A program made the translations under genes and the position numbers. DNA of 64,000 bases, from the NCBI RefSeq assembly GCF_003315205.1, contig NZ_QNRR01000001.1, positions 558,001 to 622,000 of the forward strand, written 5' to 3'. The notes below the pieces were generated by a model. The model was not told the DNA's origin. It did not search any database and worked only from the letters and a program-made list of their open reading frames with translations. Every line of letters begins with the position of its first letter. Positions within the stretch are counted from its first letter, which is position 1. Of the stretch, positions 40,001-49,000 are shown one piece after another. This stretch comes from Roseimicrobium gellanilyticum. Lineage in GTDB: Bacteria; Verrucomicrobiota; Verrucomicrobiia; Verrucomicrobiales; Verrucomicrobiaceae.

Positions 40001-43000
40001 AGGCAGCGCTCTTCATTGACGGGGTGATGGTCCTTGCGGATAACATCAACGGAGGTGGACAGGGGCTCACGGAACGCAATACCGCGTATATCGAACTGAG
40101 TGCCGGCTACCACCAGATTGTGTTTGTGGGGGTAAATGCTGGCGGCGGTGGTGGCTTCAACCTGCTCTACAGCGGACCGGACACTGCGAGCAATGGCTCT
40201 CCCAACGGCTTCCAGGCAATCGATCCCAACAAGCTCTACTACGCCTCGAACTTGGGTAATGCTGGAAACGGATTCCTCAATGCGGCCCGCATCTCGGACA
40301 CCTACAACCTGGCTGCGAGTCAAGCATCAACGCTGGATGGCCAGGGCACGCATTTCAACCTGACGTTCGGCGCTCTCACCATGGGTGCCAGTTCCTCGCT
40401 GACCGTGCAGAACCAGTTCGGTACTGGTTACTACGGTGTGGAAGGCGTTACGACCATCGGCGGTTCGGGCGTCACCGTAAATCCCACCACCGGCACCCTG
40501 TATCTCGCGGGTGGTGTGAATGACGGCGCGGCCTTGGGACTGACCAAGACTGGAGCTGGCAGCTTGTATCTTGGCACGAGCACCAATTTCACCGGCGCGT
40601 TTAACATGAATGCCGGGTTTACGCTTCTTGCCGCAACGAATGCTCTCTCCAGCGGCAGCAACGTTGTTGCCTCCGGCGCTCAGTTGGACCTCTATGGGAA
40701 CTCCAGCCACGGCAATGTAACCCTCAACGGCTCCGGCGTAACCTTGCTCGCCAGCGGAACCACGGCAGCCCTGTGGAACAGCCTGGCAAACAGCACCGGC
40801 ACCTTGACCGGAAATGTTACCATCGGAGCCGGCAGCACTCGCATTGGCGGCATTGGTGATATCGTTTTGTCAGGCGCCCTGAGCGATGGGGCGGCCTTGG
40901 GCTTCACCAAGATTGGCGGCAATACTTTGACGCTGTCCGGCAACAACGTGGGCTTCACGGGTGTGGCTTCCATCTCCAATGGCATCCTGAAGTTGGGCTC
41001 GAATACGGCTCTGGGCACGGGAGGCAGTTCTGCCAGCAATACCGTGATTTCGAGTGCCAGCGCCGGAAACGGAGCTGTCCTTGACCTCAACGGAATGAAC
41101 ATCGCCAACGAATTCCTGAGCGTGGCTGGGATCGGTTTCAACAACCGTGGCACTTCGCCCAACACCCTGGCTGCCATCATCAACTCTTCAAACACGATGG
41201 CGACCTGGGGTGGAAACATCACCATGACGGCCGCAACGAGCATCGGTTCGAATCGCTTGAATGCGAACAGCGGTGTGGCCACCGCGGGTGATATCACCCT
41301 TACTGGGGCGGTGACAGGTGCCTTTGCTCTCACGAAGGTCGGGAACAACACGCTGTTCATCACCGGTAGCGGCAATACCTACAACGGCATGGCGATCAAT
41401 GGTGGCAAAGTGGTGGTCAGTGGTGCTGGCCAGCTCGGTACCGGCGGCAACCACAGCATTGCGGGCTATGGTCAGCCCACGGGACTTCTTCCTGCCACGA
41501 CCCTGCAACTCGACAACACCGGCACAGCCTCAAACTCTCGCTTGGGTGGTCGTGCCTTGAGCATCCGCAATGGTCACTTGATCATCGATGGCCACGCCTC
41601 CACTGCAGTGAATGAAAACCTGGGTGCAAACAACCTGACGATCAGTCTCGGGCACAACGTCATCACCCTCAACAACAACGGAGGAAGTCTGACGTTGAGT
41701 GTCAACCAATTGATTCGTGATGGCAGCGCGACACTGGTCATTCGTGGCAGCGAAAATGACATCGGGTCGAGCGACACGCGCCTCTTGGTCACGTCCGGTA
41801 CTGCCAACGCCATCATTCCCGTGGGCACGGAAAACACGACTCTCCAGTTCACCGATACGGATACGAGTGGGATCTTGCCGTGGATCCTCATCGACAATAG
41901 TATCCTGAACCCCGGCTTTGGGGCGTATTCCATGTCATTTGCACGGTATGACTCGTCCCTTGGTCTTACCAACCTCGCAGTTTATGCCCTTGAACTGCCT
42001 ACTACTGGTACGGTCAATGGAACTGGTGACGTCAATCTGGCAGTGGTCACTGATTTGACGTTGCAAAACACTCTGAGTGTCAATGACATCAATCTTCAAA
42101 CCACTGGGGTAAATTCCATTACCTTCAACGATGATCCTGTGGGAGCCACCATCACTCTTGAGGACCTCCAGATTCTTACGTTGGACAGCGGCGGTATCCT
42201 GGCGCTCTCGTCGGGCAATTTTGCCGGGAACGGTTCGCTGAACGTGGCGGGCAACCGTCAATTCGTCATTCACACCATTGGTGCCTCCACGGTGCTCAAT
42301 GCTGATGTGGAAATGGGGGGACGCCTTGCGCCCACCCAAGGTGGCTTGGCCAAGACTGGCGAAGGTACTTTGATTCTCGGTGAGAGGAACAACTACACTG
42401 GCAGCACGGTCATCAATCTGGGCACCCTCAAGCTGGATGGTGGGGACAACACTCTCTACTACCAGTTCACCGTGGCTCCGGTGTCGAGCACACCGAACAG
42501 CACGCCCCAAGGCCAGGTCCTCGCGGTCGCGCCCGGAGGTATTCTCGACTTGAATGGCACCAACCAGAGCATCAACCTGCTCCAGGGCAACGGTGGTCAA
42601 AACGTGGCTGGCGCGGGTGGCATCATTACCAATACCAGTGCCACTGCCTCAACCCTGAGACTTGTGGTGAATGGCAATGTCAATTGGCAGGGCTCCATCA
42701 ATGGCAACACGAACGTCATCAAGAGCGGTGGCAGCACGACCATTTTCTATGACAACAATGCCTTTACCGGCAACTTGCTCGTACAGGGCGGCGTGTTCTC
42801 GCTCCAGGATCAAGGTCGTGTTTCCGGGGCCAGCAGCATTACGGTAAGTCGCGGTATCCTCCGCTGGGATGACACCGGGATGCAGCAGACGGCCAACCGC
42901 TTCGGGACGGCTGCCATCACCCTCAATGGTGGTACGCTGGATTTCCGTGGTCGTGGCGGTACGAATACGGTGATGGATGTGGGCAGCATCCACCTTGCTG

Positions 43001-46000
43001 GTGGAGCCAGCTACATTAGCGCCACTCCAAACACGGGCACGGTCACCGTGCGTATGGATGGGCTCACCCGCACGAACAACTCCACGCTCACCTTTGCCGC
43101 AAGCAGTGGCACTCCAGGAGCGAATCCGTTCTTCTACTTTGACTCAGCGCCGACCCTTACCAATGGCATCATTGGTGGCTGGGCCTACGCTTTGGGTACC
43201 GATGGTCTCACGGCGGGGACCAACATAGAGTTCGCTACGTACGATACTGCGAGCGGAGTGCGTCAGTTGTCTGGCGCCCAGATGGTGAACCACTTCAATG
43301 ATCCCCTCGCCAATGTGCGCTTTAACGGCAATACCACCGTGAAGGCGGGTGGAGCGGTCATCAACTCACTGACCCTCAATGGTGGTGCTGTCACCCTGAG
43401 TTTCAGTGCGGCAAATGATGTGCTCAACATTACTTCCGGTGGTCTTCTGGGAGGTCTTGACAGCAACGTGCGGACCATTGGCAGCGTTGCCACCCCGGGC
43501 ATCTTGACGGCGGGAGGGGTCAATCCTACCTCCGATGTCTATCTGTACGTGACGAATCCGTCCAACAACATGGTGATCAACTCCATCATCGCGGACAATC
43601 CCACGAACGGAAGGAAGTTGCATCTGGTGCTTGGTTCGGCTGGTCGTGTGGACAACAGTGCGCGCATCACGCTGGGCAACGCCAACACCTACACAGGCCT
43701 GACCTACGTCCAGGGAGCGCGTGTTGACCTTGCCAACCTGACTGGCAGTGGCAATGCCATTACAGGGGACCTCATCATCGCCGGGGGCGTGCAGGATCTT
43801 TCTGACACCGCCAATCCGGATACGCAACGCGTCTACAATCGCGGCAACGAACAGATTGCGGATACCGCCAACGTGACCCTTCTGGGGAATGGCGCATGGG
43901 ATGTCGGTGGATATACGGAAACCATCAACAACCTCATCTTCCAAAGCGAAGGCGGTTCCCGCAATAATGCTGGTCCGCGTGTGCTTACCGGACCAGGCAC
44001 CTTGGTGGTCAACGGCAGCGTCACCGCCACCAATTTGATCAATGCCTCGGCAGTCCCACTGATTGCGGGCCACATCAACTTCGGATCTGACAATGCTCTC
44101 ACCGTGACGGTGGACAAGGTGGCTGGTGCTTCCAATGGCATCCATAATCAGATTGGTCTTGCGATGAATGTCAATGTCATCGGGGGAGGTACACTCACCA
44201 AGCAGGGTGATGGCATGCTGTCCTTGGGTGGTCACAGCGACACCGCATTCCAGGTGAACGTGGCTACAGGTGACCTGACCCTGAACTCCACTGCCTCCTA
44301 TCGGAACGCTACGATCAACCTGGCCAGCGGCACCAAGCTGGACATGCGTGGCCTGACCAACGTGGTCGTGGGCAACGTGACTGGAACGGGAACCATCTTC
44401 AACTTCCACGTGGGTACCGCCGGCAACTTGGTAACTGGTGGAGCGAACACCGATGCCACCTTCGACGGGTTGTTTAGCAGCGAGTTCACCAGTGGCATGA
44501 TCAACGTGACCAAGGTCGGCACGGGAACCTGGACCCTGACAGCGGATAACACCCAGCACCTTTCAGGCACACTATCCCTGCTGGATGGCCGCATCTTGCT
44601 CAACGGGACGACGGCAAGGCTTGGATTTGCCCAGCAGAACATCGCCACAGGCGGCGTGCTGACTTTGGACAACAGCACCAATGTCCTGAATTTCCGCCTG
44701 GGTGGACCCATCGCGGAAAGCAGCACGGGCATCCGCACGGCAGCTTTGCAGATTGGCACCACCAATATCAACTACACGATTCCGAACGGGGATCCCAATC
44801 CCAACCGCAACATGGAGTTCCGCGGCGGTACGGTGAATCTCATTGGGGGCAGCACCAATGTGATGGAAGTGCTCAACCAGGTCGCGATGACCAGCGGAGC
44901 GGGCGTTCTAAACATGACCGCGAGCAGCGCGGAGACGGTCTTCATCACCCACAATCTCGCTGGCGTGAACAACGGCATCCTGTATCTCAATGCTGTGGGT
45001 AGCGGTGCAATCTTGGGGGGCACGAAGGGCGCGGGACACGTGAACTTCGCGGCCACCACGCCGAACCTCCTGGGCGGTGGCGGTTTGGCCGGCACCAAGA
45101 ACATGAGCATCCGTCCGGATATCATCGGCACGGACAGTACGGGGACAGGCTTTGTGACCCACGATTTGGATGGCCTTCGACTGCTGACCGCAGCTGAATA
45201 CAAAACGCCAGATACCAGGTATCTGGGCAACGCCAATCCTTTGCGAGTGTCAACTGTGCCTGGGGCAGCGCCTGGTGACAACGTCGGCACTGCCGACAAC
45301 GTCCGGACCAACCTGACCCACTCCATGGACAACAGCACCTCGGTGAACAGCCTCACCCTGCAGTCAGGCGGTGGCGTGGACTCCACTGGCGGTGGTATGC
45401 TCCTTGGCACTGCACAGGGGCAGTCCGCGGCGGGCAGAATGTTCAATGGCAGTGGAACTCTCAATACACTCACCATCTCCAGCGGCGGTCTCCTGGCTTT
45501 TGCCGGAAACACCGGCATTCAAGGCGGGGTCATCACTTCAGCTTCCGACAGAAGGTTGTACATCACGACACTCGGTGACCTGACCATCGATTCCTACATC
45601 ATTGGTGTCGGTGGAACCGCGGCGAACCAAGGCATCGTGAAGAGCGGCGCTGGAACGCTGACTCTTGGGAAGAAGACCCTTGGTATCGGGGTCCTGTCCC
45701 TGCAAGAAGGCACGCTGGTCCTGAACGCTGGAGATAACACCATCATGGTGGCTCCTACCGGCGGCACTGCCACGCAGCTCGACTTCAATCTCAACGGCGG
45801 CACCCTTGACCTCAATGGCAATGACCAGGCCTTTGGTAGAATCACCACCACCAGTGGGGACACGGCGCCGAATGGTGCGGGAGATATTACCAATACCGGT
45901 GCCCTCGCATCGTTGTACACGAACACCCAGGCGGGAAATGTTACCTACTCGGGTAATATCTCCGGAGCTACCAATGTCGTGAAGACTGGTGCCAACACTT

Positions 46001-49000
46001 GGACACTGACGGGGACGCACAGCTATACCGGAGCGACCATCGTCCGCGGTGGCACGCTGCAATTGCGTGATGACGGTGTCCTGGCAAACACCTCAAACAT
46101 TGAGCTTAACTACGGCACCTTGTTGGTGGACAACACCGGATGGTATGGACAGAACCGGCTTCGGTCCGGTGTCAATATGACCCTTCGTGGAGGCACCTTC
46201 CAGTTCACGCCGCGGCAAACTCAAGTGACGTCCACGAACATGGAAAACGTGGGCACCATCGATTTCGCCGACGGCATGTCCCGCTTCCTCTTCAATGTTA
46301 CTCAGGGCTCATCGGTCACGCTCAACGCGACCTCGCTCGCTCGCAGCAATGGTGATGCCACTTGGTTTGTGAATCCGGGGATCGGCGTGTTGGGTCGTGG
46401 AAGCAGTGACAACAATGATCAGAGCCCCCAGCTGATCCTTCAAAACGCTCCGACCCTGACCAACGGTCTTATTGGCGGCTGGGCCATCCACAACGGAGAT
46501 AACTGGCTGGTCTACCAAGCCGGAGTGCACTCCAGCGGTGGCACCGGTGTGGGTGCCATGTCAGACACAGGGGCCGGGTTTATCACCTATGACGAAGACA
46601 CGGGGACGGTGGCGAATTTCAGCGCGGCTGACTCCATTGCGACTCGTAACATGCGTCTCCAGAACAACACCTACCAGGTGGCTGACATCGGAGGCACGGG
46701 CACGGCGGGGAATTTCCTGTTGAACTCCCTTAACTTCCTCACGAATACCAATGGTCAGACCTTGGAGTTCGTGGACAGTCTGGACACCCTGTACCTGACT
46801 GCGGGCGCATTCCTCCGGTCAGGCAACGTCACCGCCAATATTGGTAACGCTGTCAACAACGGACGGATCTCCGCGGGCGTGGTGGGTGCCACCGGCGTGC
46901 AGCACCTGTACATGTACAACAACCAGAACGTCCTCACCATCAACTCGCGAATCGTAGACAACAGCGCGAGCGCTCCGGTGCGACTGGTTCTGTGGAGTGC
47001 CAACAGCGGCCGAATTGACCTCGCCAGTGTGAACCTTCACACCGGGGGTACCGTGGTGAACGGCCTTACCAACACGACCACGGTCCAGTTGAACATTGCC
47101 AATGCAGTTCCCGCAGGTGGACTCACGATCAATGACACGAACGTGATCACCAATACCTCTGCGAATGTGGTCAATGGGGTGAACGCCAGCAACGTCGTCA
47201 CCATCAATGGGGGTGGTATCTTGAACCTGACTACCAATGCAGTGGCAACCAACACTCTTGCTGGATTGGTGTTCAACAACTCGGGTGGCACAACCACACC
47301 CCAGGTAATCATCGGCTTGAACACTAGCACGCTCATCCTGTCTGGAACGAACGCGATCACGGCTACCAACGAGAACTACCAGACACTGCCGACCATCGCG
47401 GTGACCACCGCCGGCAACTTGCAGTTCAGCGCAGCTGCACCGGTGATCACGGTGAACAATCCCTCGGGGATTGCCACCCATGGCCTGCAGATCAACGCCG
47501 TCATCCAGACCAACGCCGGCTGGACGCAAGCGCTCACCAAGGATGGCAACGGCATGCTGTCCCTGACGGTGGCCAATACCTTCGCCCAAGGCATTGTGCT
47601 GAAGGATGGCGGCATTGTCCTCGGCAATGCTGGCTCTCTCGGCACCGGCAAGCTCACGATTGGCGACGGCGCGGCGGGTGGTACCCACACCTTGATGACC
47701 AACGGTGTGGCCGCTCTGACCATCACCAACCAGATCGACATCAACGAAGACCTGATTATTGGCGGTACCAACGCGAATTCGGGAACGAATCATAACCTCA
47801 CCGCGTCCGGCGCTGTGGCGCTTGGCGGCGGAGATCGCGTCATTACGGTGGAGAGCCCCACGGTCACCTTCACCATCGGTGGTGTGGTGAGCAGCACGGG
47901 TGGCGGCTTGATCAAGGACGGCGATGGCATCCTCCAACTCAACGGGGCCAATACCTACACCGGAAACACCCGTGTGAAGCGTGGTCTGCTCAAGCAGGGC
48001 TCGGGCACCGCACTGGCGGGTTCCCATCTGATCGTGGAGTCTGCCGGTACCGTTGACATGAATGGCAACGCAATGACGGTCAAATCCTTGAGTGGGGAGG
48101 ATTCCCTGCACGGCGGCGTGATCACCAACAGTGCGAATAACACCCAAACGCTGACGGTAGGGGACGTCCTTGCCTCCGTGGACACGACGTTTGCTGGTAT
48201 CATCACCGATGCCCGCGCGATTACGGCCACGACAAACAGCCGTCTCAACCTGGTCAAGAACGGGAATTCCCGTCAGAAGCTGACCGGCCTGAATACCTAC
48301 GGTGGCACCACCACGGTGAACTCTTCGACCACTACACTCGGAGGCGGTGGTCATCTGCAGGTGGGTGAGAACGGCATTGGTCAAACTGGCACGGGTGTTA
48401 CGAGGGTGACGGCTGGTGCCACGCTGTCCGGTTCTGGTCTCATCAATGGAACTCCGAACTCGACCGCGCATGTGGTTGAGAGCGGTGGCAGAATCAGCCC
48501 TGGGGACAACTACGGCGCGTCCAACGGGATACTGACCTTCAATGGCAACCTGACCCTCAACGCAGGTTCTCAGTCCGTGTTCCAGCTCACCTCCAGGACG
48601 ACTTCAACCACCATTGGCGGGGGCTTTGTGAATGTAGCTACCTCTATGAGCGGTGAGCTGGCTACCTGGAACAGCGCTGCGGTGCCGGCAGGTGCGCATG
48701 ACGCCCTCCAGATCAACGGGTCCCTGACCGTGACTGGCGGAAATCCGACCCCCTTGTTCCTGGTGGAGGACAACGGCTACCTGCTGAATGCCAGCATGGG
48801 TGACGTGTTTGACCTGCTGGATTGGACGGGTGCGGCTTTGGCTTCCTTTAACGCGGGAACCAATTTCCGTAGCGGTGGCAGTGGAGGCGGCGACCTTTTC
48901 CTTCCCACTCTTGTCTCTTCGAACCAAGTCTGGGACGTCAGCGCCTTCGCCAGCCATGGCTTCTTGGTGGTCGTGCCAGAACCGAGCAGGGCCATCCTGC

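Noticed and set aside
46819-48471. Long antisense frames within the first giant gene (this one 550 codons; others at 30790-32166 and 39088-40323)
   Set aside because: The Gly/Thr/Asn/Ala-rich sense codons give few stops on the opposite strand. Translations lack motifs and starts, and several overlap one another in different frames.
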